DNA of 8,275 bases, taken from contig JAUUWD010000055.1 of the NCBI GenBank assembly GCA_030589225.1, positions 1 through 8,275 on the forward strand, written 5' to 3'. The translations under genes and the position numbers were made by a program. Each line of letters opens with the position of its first letter. The stretch's first letter is position 1. The stretch is from Desulfobacteraceae bacterium (lineage in GTDB: Bacteria; Desulfobacterota; DSM-4660; Desulfatiglandales; Desulfatiglandaceae). Positions 1 to 5,621 of this stretch are shown here, piece after piece. The notes beneath the pieces were generated by a model. That model ran no database searches. It saw only the letters and a program-made list of their open reading frames with translations, and was not told where the DNA came from.

Positions 1-1830
1 GTTTATGCCTGCGGAATATTCCAAGGCCCCAAAGATATTCACAGTTCAGTGACCGATGCCAGTTCTGCGGCCTGTGCGGCAGGCATGGATTTAAGCGCAG
101 CCCGAGGGACTCAAACCAAGGCCCTAATCATCCCGGAAGAATTGGATGTAGCTGATGAAGAGCCCAGGATCGGCGTTTTTGTATGTAACTGTGGCATAAA
201 TATTGGTGGCGTTGTCGATGTTCCGGCTGTAACCGAGTATGTCTCTGGCCTCCCCCACGTGGTGCTTGCTGATGAGAATCTGTTCAGTTGCTCCCAGGAT
301 ACTCAGGACAAAATGAAAGAGATGATCGAGGAACATAGGCTTAACCGCGTCGTGGTCGCATCCTGTTCTCCCAGGACCCACGAACCGCTTTTTCAGGAAA
401 CCCTTCAGGCATGTGGCCTAAACAAGTACCTGTTTGAGATGGCCAATATCCGGGACCAAAATTCCTGGGTCCATGGCAATGATCCGGAGGCCGCAACAAA
501 AAAGGCAAAAGACCTGGTACGGATGGCTGTGGCCAGAGCAGGTCTTTTAAAACCCCTTACAGAGAAAAAGATCCCCATTAACAGGCGGGCCCTGGTTATC
601 GGTGGCGGCGTGGCAGGAATGAATGCCACTCTAGGTCTTGCAGACCAGGGCTTTAAAGTAGTGATTGTGGAAAAGGAGGCCCAATTAGGTGGTATTGCCA
701 GGGATTTGACGACCACCATAGAGGGTGAGGATATTCAGAGATACCTTCTGGAACTGGTGGATAAGGTCACTAACCACGAAAAAATACAGGTACTCACGGA
801 ATCCCTTATAGTGGGATTCAGCGGGTTCAAGGGAAATTTCACCACAGAGATTATGGTGGGGCCGGGAATGTATGAGCGCAAGATCGACCATGGCGTTGTG
901 ATCCTGGCTACCGGAGCAAATGAATATAAACCATCCGAATATCTCTATGGACAGGACTACCGCGTGATGACCCAGATCGAACTGGGAAAACAGCTGGAAG
1001 TGAAAGGGGCCGATGACCTCAAAAAAGTGGTCATGATCCAGTGCGTGGGATCCAGAAATGAGAAGAACCCCAACTGCTCCCGCATCTGCTGTCAAAGCGC
1101 TGTCAAGAATGCCCTTCATATCAAGGAACTGAATCCGGATGCAGATGTGTACATCCTTTATAGAGACATACGTATGTATGGCATGCTGGAGGAGTACTAC
1201 ACCGAGGCCAGGCAGCAGGGCATCATTTTCTCCCGCTACAGTCAGGATAATCCGCCAAAGGCTGAGGCAACTGATGAGGGCATTATGGTCACTTTCAAAG
1301 ATCATATCCTTCAGCGAGATCTTGTCATCGCTGCTGACCTTCTAACCCTGAGTGCTGGTATGGTGGCAGAGGACACTGAGGAACTGGCATCCATACTAAA
1401 GCTGCCCAAAAATGATGATGGGTATTTTATTGAAGCCCATGTCAAGTTGAGGCCGGTGGATCTGGCCAATGAGGGGATTTTTTTGTGCGGAACCGCACAC
1501 AGCCCGAAGCTAATATCTGAAGCCATCTCCCAGTCCCTTGCAGCAGCCTCTAGGGCCACTATCTTCCTTTCCCAGTCAGAAATTACTCTTTCTGCTGTAA
1601 CAGCGAGAGTCGATCCGGATCTGTGCGCAGCATGCCTTGTTTGTGTTCGAGCCTGCCCCTATGGAGTACCTCGAATCAACGAGGAAGGCGTCAGTGAAAT
1701 TGATGAAGCTCTGTGCCATGGTTGCGGCATATGCGCTGCCGAATGCCCTGCCAAGGCCATAGAACTGAACTGGTATGAGGATGACCAGGTCATGAGCAAA
1801 GTGGAAGCATTACTGGAAGGGGTGTTGTGA
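1..1830 (+). CDS. hdrA: HdrA-like FAD/iron-sulfur electron-transfer subunit (5' partial)
   Basis: Heterodisulfide reductase subunit A family, a cytoplasmic flavoprotein that moves or bifurcates electrons between flavin and [4Fe-4S] clusters. The frame is open to the window edge, so the GTG at 49 is not the true start; 609 residues are visible. Residues 1-20 (VYACGIFQGPKDI...) match the end of a preceding HdrA/thioredoxin-reductase-like flavin domain, so the whole protein is probably a double-flavoprotein fusion. A full HdrA module follows: the N-terminal motif VCNCGIN at about 61-67, SCSPRTHEPLFQETL, a Rossmann FAD loop GGGVAG at about 201-206, the cysteine motif CSRICC at 359-363 with Cys348 before it, and two C-terminal ferredoxin motifs (Cys542, 545, 548, 552 and Cys572, 575, 578, 582). 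mvhD follows after 52 bases and metV-metF come next, which points to a methylene-THF reductase complex rather than methanogen heterodisulfide reduction. QmoB is a related family but fits this context less well. The family call is secure; the electron donor is inferred. Confidence 0.95.
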   Translation, partial: VYACGIFQGPKDIHSSVTDASSAACAAGMDLSAARGTQTKALIIPEELDVADEEPRIGVFVCNCGINIGGVVDVPAVTEYVSGLPHVVLADENLFSCSQDTQDKMKEMIEEHRLNRVVVASCSPRTHEPLFQETLQACGLNKYLFEMANIRDQNSWVHGNDPEAATKKAKDLVRMAVARAGLLKPLTEKKIPINRRALVIGGGVAGMNATLGLADQGFKVVIVEKEAQLGGIARDLTTTIEGEDIQRYLLELVDKVTNHEKIQVLTESLIVGFSGFKGNFTTEIMVGPGMYERKIDHGVVILATGANEYKPSEYLYGQDYRVMTQIELGKQLEVKGADDLKKVVMIQCVGSRNEKNPNCSRICCQSAVKNALHIKELNPDADVYILYRDIRMYGMLEEYYTEARQQGIIFSRYSQDNPPKAEATDEGIMVTFKDHILQRDLVIAADLLTLSAGMVAEDTEELASILKLPKNDDGYFIEAHVKLRPVDLANEGIFLCGTAHSPKLISEAISQSLAAASRATIFLSQSEITLSAVTARVDPDLCAACLVCVRACPYGVPRINEEGVSEIDEALCHGCGICAAECPAKAIELNWYEDDQVMSKVEALLEGVL

Positions 1831-1867
1831 GTTTACTGGGTGCACGGAACATAATGAACAGAACAAA

Positions 1868-1874
1868 GGTAGGA
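1868..1874 (+). promoter_or_regulatory. Ribosome binding site of mvhD (decides the start)
   Basis: GGTAGGA lies 8 bases before the ATG at 1883. This good Shine-Dalgarno match supports translation starting upstream of the in-frame TGA at 1928, and not at the ATG at 1961, which has no purine-rich site at the right distance. Confidence 0.6.
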
Positions 1875-1882
1875 ATATTGTA

Positions 1883-2314
1883 ATGAAAGATTTTGAACCC
1901 ATAATTATTGCCTTTTGCTGCAATTTCTGAGGATATACGGCCGCGGACCTGGCAGGTTCCATGCGCATCAACTATCCGGGCACCATCAGGATCGTCAGGT
2001 TGCCCTGTACCGGAAAGGTGGATATCATTCACATATTACGTGCATTTGAAAAAGGGGCAGACGGCGTTTACGTGGTAGGCTGTCTTGAAGGTGAATGTCG
2101 TTTTGAAAACGGCAACCTCCAGGCCCGGAAAAGGGTAGATCAGGCCAAAATGATTCTTGATACCATAGGAATCGGAGGCGAAAGGGTGTGGATGTATAAT
2201 CTTTCGTCCAGTGACGGCCCGCGATTTGCGGAGTATGCAGTAGAAATGACTGAAAAGATAAAGGAGTTGGGCCCGAACCCGATCAAACTTGCCCATAAGA
2301 AAAAGGCGGCGTGA
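1883..2314 (+). CDS. mvhD: MvhD, selenocysteine-containing hydrogenase delta subunit (in-frame TGA at 1928-1930)
   Basis: MvhD/FrhD-family small iron-sulfur protein that links HdrA to an electron-donating or accepting partner. Reading from ATG 1883 through the TGA at codon 16 gives 143 residues, close to the usual family length. The N-terminus reads MKDFEPIIIAFCCNF-U-GYTAADLAG, where family members have CNWC followed by an aromatic and a GADLAG-like stretch. The TGA thus falls exactly on a conserved cysteine and is best read as selenocysteine (Sec16). The frame is the same on both sides of the TGA and the homology is continuous. Other conserved cysteines are Cys12, Cys13, Cys42 (RLPCTG), Cys67 and Cys72 (GCLEGECRFENGN); together these are the likely [2Fe-2S] ligands. 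An ORF beginning at ATG 1961 would lose the CxxU motif. The gene lies between hdrA and metV. Alternatives are a sequencing error or a true nonsense mutation; the hairpin just downstream and the good RBS argue against both. Recoding itself is not proven by this sequence. Confidence 0.88.
1940..1966 (+). promoter_or_regulatory. Candidate bacterial SECIS element after the mvhD TGA
   Basis: Inside the coding sequence, GGACCT (1945-1950) pairs with AGGTTCC (1954-1960) with one bulged T at 1957, leaving the apical loop GGC (1951-1953). A lower helix can form between GCCGC (1940-1944) and GCGC (1963-1966) with a bulged C on the 5' side and unpaired AT at 1961-1962. The loop begins about 20 bases after the TGA and starts with G. 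Both properties are expected of bacterial SECIS elements read by SelB. The single-base bulge is on the 3' arm, unlike the 5' bulged U of E. coli fdhF. The fold was done by eye, so its stability is not measured. Confidence 0.6.
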
Positions 2315-2326
2315 TGTTTAGTGGAA

Positions 2327-2366
2327 TAGTTGAGTAGTTAATTTGTTGAGTAGTTGAGTTGTAGAA
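2327..2366 (+). repeat. Degenerate 8-base tandem repeat (TAGTTGAG), mvhD-metV gap
   Basis: The 90-base gap between mvhD and metV holds consecutive octamers: TAGTTGAG, TAGTTAAT, TTGTTGAG, TAGTTGAG and TTGTAGAA. Two are identical and the others differ at two or more positions. The array ends before the metV ribosome binding site. No function is evident. It resembles the TTGACTA-type heptamers after metF. Confidence 0.65.
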
Positions 2367-2392
2367 GGATAAGTTCTCAATCCCAGGAAAGT

Positions 2393-2398
2393 GAGGTG
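2393..2398 (+). promoter_or_regulatory. Ribosome binding site of metV (decides the start)
   Basis: GAGGTG is 6 bases before the ATG at 2405. It favours that ATG over the in-frame TTG at 2354, which lies inside the tandem repeat and would add 17 residues with no resemblance to the family. Confidence 0.6.
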
Positions 2399-2404
2399 CA
2401 CCGC

Positions 2405-3073
2405 ATGATTGTTGCAGAAAAAAAGCCGATTGAGGAAATCATTGACTACGTAAAGGATTTCCAAAAACTCCTGATTGCAGGGTGCAATGAGTGTGTGACC
2501 GTCTGTGAAGCCGGGGGGAAAAAGGAGGTCGGCATTTTGGCCTCAGCCCTGCGCATGTATTTCATGAATGAAGGAAAGAAAGTAGATATAGACGAAGTCA
2601 CACTGGAACGACAGTGCGATCATGAATACCTGGAGGAAATCCGGGACAGGATTGATCAATATGACGCTGTCTTATCCCTGGCCTGTGGGGTCGGGGTCCA
2701 GTTTATGGCGGAAAAATACTTCAGCACCCCGGTCTTTCCCGGAGTCAACACCTGTTTTATGGGTGCTGCCGAAGAAAGAGGCGTGTGGAGCGAGCGGTGC
2801 CAGGGGTGCGGGCAGTGTATCCTTGGAAAAACCGCGGGAATCTGTCCTATTTCGCGTTGTGCCAAAAGGCTTTTAAACGGTCCCTGCGGCGGGTCCACCA
2901 AGGGAAAATGTGAGATAAGCAAGGATCTTGACTGTGCCTGGCAGCTTATTATTGATCGGCTCAAAGAGCTGGACAGGTTTGACGAATACGAACAGATCAT
3001 GCCCATAAAAGACTGGTCAACAGAACGTGCCGGCGGGCCCAGAAAAGTGGTCAGGGAGGATGTGAGACTATGA
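2405..3073 (+). CDS. metV: MetV, iron-sulfur partner of methylene-THF reductase (MTHFR C-terminal family)
   Basis: A 222-residue protein of the methylenetetrahydrofolate reductase C-terminal family, the partner subunit of MetF in acetogens and other Wood-Ljungdahl organisms. It is thought to relay electrons from the Hdr-type module to the MetF flavin in the cytoplasm. An N-terminal segment has IAGCNECVTVC (Cys27, 30, 34). A cysteine-rich C-terminal part has Cys132, 135, 138 (CQGCGQC), Cys147, Cys152, the family motif NGPCGG (Cys161), Cys169 and Cys177, suited to binding iron-sulfur clusters and perhaps zinc. The stop overlaps the metF start as ATGA, which implies translational coupling and equal amounts of both subunits. 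The chosen ATG has a proper ribosome binding site and begins with the typical MIVAEKKPIEEI. Nothing looks broken. The identification is firm; the exact cofactors are inferred from family knowledge. Confidence 0.92.
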   Translation: MIVAEKKPIEEIIDYVKDFQKLLIAGCNECVTVCEAGGKKEVGILASALRMYFMNEGKKVDIDEVTLERQCDHEYLEEIRDRIDQYDAVLSLACGVGVQFMAEKYFSTPVFPGVNTCFMGAAEERGVWSERCQGCGQCILGKTAGICPISRCAKRLLNGPCGGSTKGKCEISKDLDCAWQLIIDRLKELDRFDEYEQIMPIKDWSTERAGGPRKVVREDVRL

Positions 3074-4008
3074 GCACGAGGACACCGAGCAAGCTGGAAA
3101 AAATTCTCGCGGCAGGACACCTGGCGGTTACATCAGAATGCGGGCCACCAAGGGGGAGCGATCCCGAAGCTATCACCAGGAAAGCGGAAATGATCAAGGA
3201 TTATGTGGATGCCATCAATATCACGGATAATCAGACGTCAATGACCCGTCTTTGCAGCCTGGCATCCTGTATCCACTTAAAAAAAATGGGGGTTGAGCCA
3301 ACGCTTCAGATGGTTACACGGGATAGAAACCGGATAGCTCTCCAGAGCGACATCCTGGGAGCCGCCTCTTTTGATATTTACAATATCCTCTGCCTTTCAG
3401 GAGACCACCAGAATTTTGGTGACAGTGCCCAGGGCCAGAATGTATTTGATATTGATTCAATGCAACTGATCCAGACCGTAAGGTTAATGAGGGATGAGGG
3501 AAAATTTTTGGGAGGAGATGAAATCAAACGGCCTCCACAGATGTTTGTAGGCGCCGCCGCCAACCCCTTTGCCGATCCTTTTGAGATCCGCGTCCCCCGT
3601 TTGGCAAAAAAGATAGCGGCCGGGGTGGAATTCATACAGACCCAGTGCATTTACAACCTTGAAAAATTCGAACTCTGGTTGAAACAGGCCCGTGACAGGG
3701 GGCTCCACGAGAAAGTCTACATCCTGGCAGGAGTCACTCCTTTTAAATCTGCTGGCATGGCAAAATATATGAAAAACCGGGTGCCTGGTATGGACGTGCC
3801 TGATGAAGTTGTCAAACGTATGAGCGGCGTGCCCAAGGAAAAACAGGCCCAAGAAGGAATCGATATCTGCGTGGAAACCATCCAGCGGCTCAAGGAGGTG
3901 GAGGGGGTAAAAGGATTTCATATTATGGCAATCGAATGGGAGGAGAAAGTTCCAGAGATTGTAGAACGTGGCGGTCTGTATCCGAGACCGAAGGTGGTTG
4001 ATGATTGA
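3070..4008 (+). CDS. metF: MetF, 5,10-methylenetetrahydrofolate reductase
   Basis: A 312-residue flavin TIM-barrel enzyme that reduces methylene-THF to methyl-THF, the last step of the methyl branch of the Wood-Ljungdahl pathway (or its reverse in acetate oxidisers). Visible family features are SECGPPRG with Glu23, equivalent to the catalytic Glu28 of E. coli MetF; NITDNQ; CLSGDH with Asp112, equivalent to the flavin-contacting Asp120 region; GAAANPF; FIQTQCIYN; and LAGVTPFKSAGMAKYM. Length is normal. The start overlaps the metV stop by ATGA, and AGGGAGGA lies 9 bases upstream inside metV. Sitting in an hdrA-mvhD-metV-metF run, it more likely accepts electrons through MetV and HdrA than directly from NAD(P)H like the E. 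coli enzyme; that is inferred from the Moorella complex. The stop codon overlaps the start of a heptamer repeat. Confidence 0.95.
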   Translation: MSTRTPSKLEKILAAGHLAVTSECGPPRGSDPEAITRKAEMIKDYVDAINITDNQTSMTRLCSLASCIHLKKMGVEPTLQMVTRDRNRIALQSDILGAASFDIYNILCLSGDHQNFGDSAQGQNVFDIDSMQLIQTVRLMRDEGKFLGGDEIKRPPQMFVGAAANPFADPFEIRVPRLAKKIAAGVEFIQTQCIYNLEKFELWLKQARDRGLHEKVYILAGVTPFKSAGMAKYMKNRVPGMDVPDEVVKRMSGVPKEKQAQEGIDICVETIQRLKEVEGVKGFHIMAIEWEEKVPEIVERGGLYPRPKVVDD

Positions 4009-4024
4009 CTATTGACTATTGACA
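4004..4024 (+). repeat. Heptamer tandem repeat (ATTGACT x3) after metF
   Basis: ATTGACT, ATTGACT, ATTGACA occur back to back. The first copy spans the metF stop codon. One more ATTGACT, followed by ATT as here, occurs at 5584-5590 in the gap between the ACT-protein gene and ppdK. Confidence 0.7.
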
Positions 4025-4047
4025 ACTGGTGATCATCAAACGAAAAT
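4019..4047 (+). promoter_or_regulatory. Possible sigma-70 promoter for the response regulator gene
   Basis: The last repeat unit contains TTGACA (4019-4024), a perfect -35 match, and 17 bases later comes GAAAAT (4042-4047), 4 of 6 to the -10 consensus. The AT-rich 94-base gap up to the response regulator gene would allow a separate transcript. The -10 is weak and the -35 may exist only because of the repeat. Confidence 0.3.
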
Positions 4048-4087
4048 ACATAATGGAATAACAATATAGAATAATAATAAGTATTTT

Positions 4088-4096
4088 GGAGGAGGG
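4088..4096 (+). promoter_or_regulatory. Strong ribosome binding site of the response regulator gene
   Basis: GGAGGAGGG sits 6 bases before ATG 4103. It is the strongest Shine-Dalgarno match in the window and suggests the receiver protein is made in larger amounts than its neighbours. Confidence 0.7.
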
Positions 4097-4102
4097 TTTG
4101 AT

Positions 4103-4483
4103 ATGGCTAAAAAATACATTTTGGTAGTCGACGATGATCCGGATCTGGTGGAAACCGTTGCCATGATGCTGGAAAGCAGAGGATTTGAGGTGGGCCGTGC
4201 CTATGATGGCATCGAGGGCGAAGAATCCATAAAAGAACGCCGTCCGGATCTGATTATCCTGGATATTATGATGCCGCGTAAGGATGGCTATGTACTCTGC
4301 GCTGAGTTAAAGGCAAATGAAGAAACCGCCGATATTCCCGTTGTGTTACTGACAGCCGTAGGGGAAGCCGTTCCTACCACCACCTACAGCCATGCGGACG
4401 GCATGTCTACCGAGGCGGATGATTATATCGCCAAACCCATCGATACTGATGGTTTAATGGAAGTAGTTAATGGGTTGCTGTGA
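4103..4483 (+). CDS. Single-domain response regulator (receiver only)
   Basis: A 126-residue CheY-like receiver with no output domain. Conserved residues are the acidic run Asp10-12 (VVDDD), phosphoacceptor Asp54 (LDIMMP), Thr84 (LLTA) and Lys111 (AKP). The stretch from Thr84 to Lys111 is 27 residues, about five longer than the usual 22. It reads GEAVPTTTYSHADGMSTEADD, with a proline and a TTTYSHADG segment where helix alpha4 normally lies, so the signalling face is altered. No histidine kinase is in the window. It follows metF by 94 bases and precedes the ACT protein, so it may sense or control the C1 pathway through protein contact; that is only inferred from position. Members of this group include CheY-, DivK- and Spo0F-type proteins, and the sequence does not show which role applies. 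Confidence 0.93.
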   Translation: MAKKYILVVDDDPDLVETVAMMLESRGFEVGRAYDGIEGEESIKERRPDLIILDIMMPRKDGYVLCAELKANEETADIPVVLLTAVGEAVPTTTYSHADGMSTEADDYIAKPIDTDGLMEVVNGLL

Positions 4484-4485
4484 TT

Positions 4486-4512
4486 TGCTGCTTACATGCG
4501 CCATAAGCAGCA
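4486..4512 (+). terminator. Perfect 9-bp hairpin after the response regulator gene
   Basis: TGCTGCTTA (4486-4494) and TAAGCAGCA (4504-4512) are exact reverse complements around a 9-base loop, starting two bases after the response regulator stop. No run of T follows, so it is not a classic Rho-independent terminator. It could slow or partly end transcription before the ACT gene, or protect the 3' end of the upstream message. Confidence 0.45.
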
Positions 4513-4536
4513 TCGCAGAGTTGAGCGCTTGATGAA

Positions 4537-5562
4537 ATGAATACTTCGACAAGACTTGGGGGATTTAAGATCCTGAAAGACGTGGTATGGATTTCCCTGA
4601 TCCAACCCAAGGAAGACTACAGATTTACAACCGCATTCGCCAGCCTTATGGCCAATGAAAAAATAAACCTCCCATTTCTGACCTGCGGGGATCAGAACCA
4701 GGCCTTGGGTCTGAACTTCGTTGTGGACGCCCAGGACGCAAAAAAAACTTCGGGCCTCATTGAAAAAAAATTCGGCAAGACAAACCTGACAACCACCAAG
4801 GGCGCTGTCCTGTCTATATTTCCCCACAGGAGTAAACCTGAAATCATAGGGGCCTTGCTTGACGTGCTGGGCAAACTGGGAGATCAGCCAATAGCCTTTG
4901 CCAATTCTCCTTCAGCCATTTCAGCAATTTTGAGTGAAGATGTTATTAATGAAGCCACTAATGCCCTGTTTGACCCCTTCGAGTTCGGTCCTTACCGAAC
5001 CCCTGAAGATTGGAAGCTTGCTCAAAAAGGTAAAGAAAAACTCTATAAAGAGGTGGTTGCCTCTTACCAGGAAAAGAAACCCAAGGTCTATGCTCTTGAG
5101 TGGCAGGATGGGCAGGCACTTATCCATGTAAAATTGGACAGCGGCCATATCAGCACCATGGGGACTGCCCTCAAGGATTTCGCCCAATTTGGGCTCGTTC
5201 TCACTTTCTTTATATCAAGACCTTCAAAAGAGAAAAACAAAGGAAATCTGTTTTTTTGCCTCCCCGAACCAGACAAATACAATTATATCGGTATGGTTCA
5301 GAAATTGCTCCCAGAGGCCTCAACTGTTGAGGATACTTCAGTGGCATCGTTTTCCATGAACGGGCCTCATTTCGGTGATCGTTATGGAATAATCAGCGAA
5401 CTTCTGAAGTCCCTTGATGAAGCTCAAGTAGAACTTCTCGGTCTGAGCTGTTCCATCCACACCATTAGTGGTGTCCTGTCCGCCGACCAGATTCATCCAG
5501 CCATAGATGCCATCCGGAAGTGCTTTGAGGTTCCTTCAGTTATGAAAAAAGAAACACAATGA
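4537..5562 (+). CDS. Protein of tandem ACT-like domains, related to aspartokinase regulatory region
   Basis: 341 residues with no catalytic domain that I recognise. Four ACT-like segments can be made out in two pairs: about 7-75, 88-150, 184-258 and 266-335. The last is clearest: ASFSMNGPHFGDRYGIISELL, then a short strand, then GLSCSIHTISGVLSADQI and DAIRKCF. This follows the aspartate kinase C-terminal ACT pattern (strand, GxxxxxxGI helix, strand with S..I.S.V.....). The amino-acid kinase domain is absent. The third segment opens with ALEWQDGQALIHVKL and its helix region has GTALKDFAQFGL. A linker at about 151-183 rich in Lys/Glu separates the pairs. ACT domains commonly bind amino acids or other small ligands, so a ligand-sensing role is reasonable, but the ligand is unknown. 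ATG 4537 has only a weak upstream purine stretch. The gene lies 53 bases after the response regulator and may be co-transcribed with it unless the hairpin intervenes. Confidence 0.75.
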   Translation: MNTSTRLGGFKILKDVVWISLIQPKEDYRFTTAFASLMANEKINLPFLTCGDQNQALGLNFVVDAQDAKKTSGLIEKKFGKTNLTTTKGAVLSIFPHRSKPEIIGALLDVLGKLGDQPIAFANSPSAISAILSEDVINEATNALFDPFEFGPYRTPEDWKLAQKGKEKLYKEVVASYQEKKPKVYALEWQDGQALIHVKLDSGHISTMGTALKDFAQFGLVLTFFISRPSKEKNKGNLFFCLPEPDKYNYIGMVQKLLPEASTVEDTSVASFSMNGPHFGDRYGIISELLKSLDEAQVELLGLSCSIHTISGVLSADQIHPAIDAIRKCFEVPSVMKKETQ

Positions 5563-5570
5563 TAAGGTTT

Positions 5571-5599
5571 CCTGAACAGTCCAATTGACTATTTTCAGG
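5571..5599. terminator. Imperfect hairpin between convergent genes
   Basis: CCTGAA (5571-5576) pairs with TTCAGG (5594-5599), and inside them AGTC (5578-5581) pairs with GACT (5587-5590) around a CAATT loop. Its place in the 59-base gap between convergent genes suits a two-way terminator, but T-rich tails are poor on both sides. It contains one copy of the ATTGACT heptamer. Confidence 0.35.
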
Positions 5600-5621
5600 C
5601 CATCGATCATTTTGAAATGCA

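Noticed and set aside
49..96. GTG at 49 as the start of hdrA
   Set aside because: The codons from 1 to 48 are open and encode a recognisable conserved flavoprotein ending, so the gene runs in from upstream.
685..1305. A 206-codon open frame on the - strand opposite hdrA
   Set aside because: It is antisense to a clear HdrA domain, and its translation shows no recognisable family or motif. The same holds for the other antisense frames opposite metV, metF and the ACT gene.
1961..2314. A 117-residue mvhD starting at ATG 1961
   Set aside because: It lacks the N-terminal CxxC/U motif, has no ribosome binding site, and its start lies inside the hairpin after the TGA. Coding similarity continues upstream through the TGA to 1883.
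2354..2404. TTG 2354 as the metV start
   Set aside because: It lies in the tandem repeat, the added residues do not resemble MetV, and ATG 2405 has a proper ribosome binding site.
3972..3990. CGGTCT/AGACCG inverted repeat near the end of metF
   Set aside because: A 6-bp stem inside coding sequence, with no T-tract and still before the stop codon. It is likely to occur by chance.
4009..4102. A small RNA or riboswitch in the gap before the response regulator
   Set aside because: The gap is AT-rich and low in complexity. I found no stable paired structure or known riboswitch core, only the repeat, a weak promoter and the ribosome binding site.
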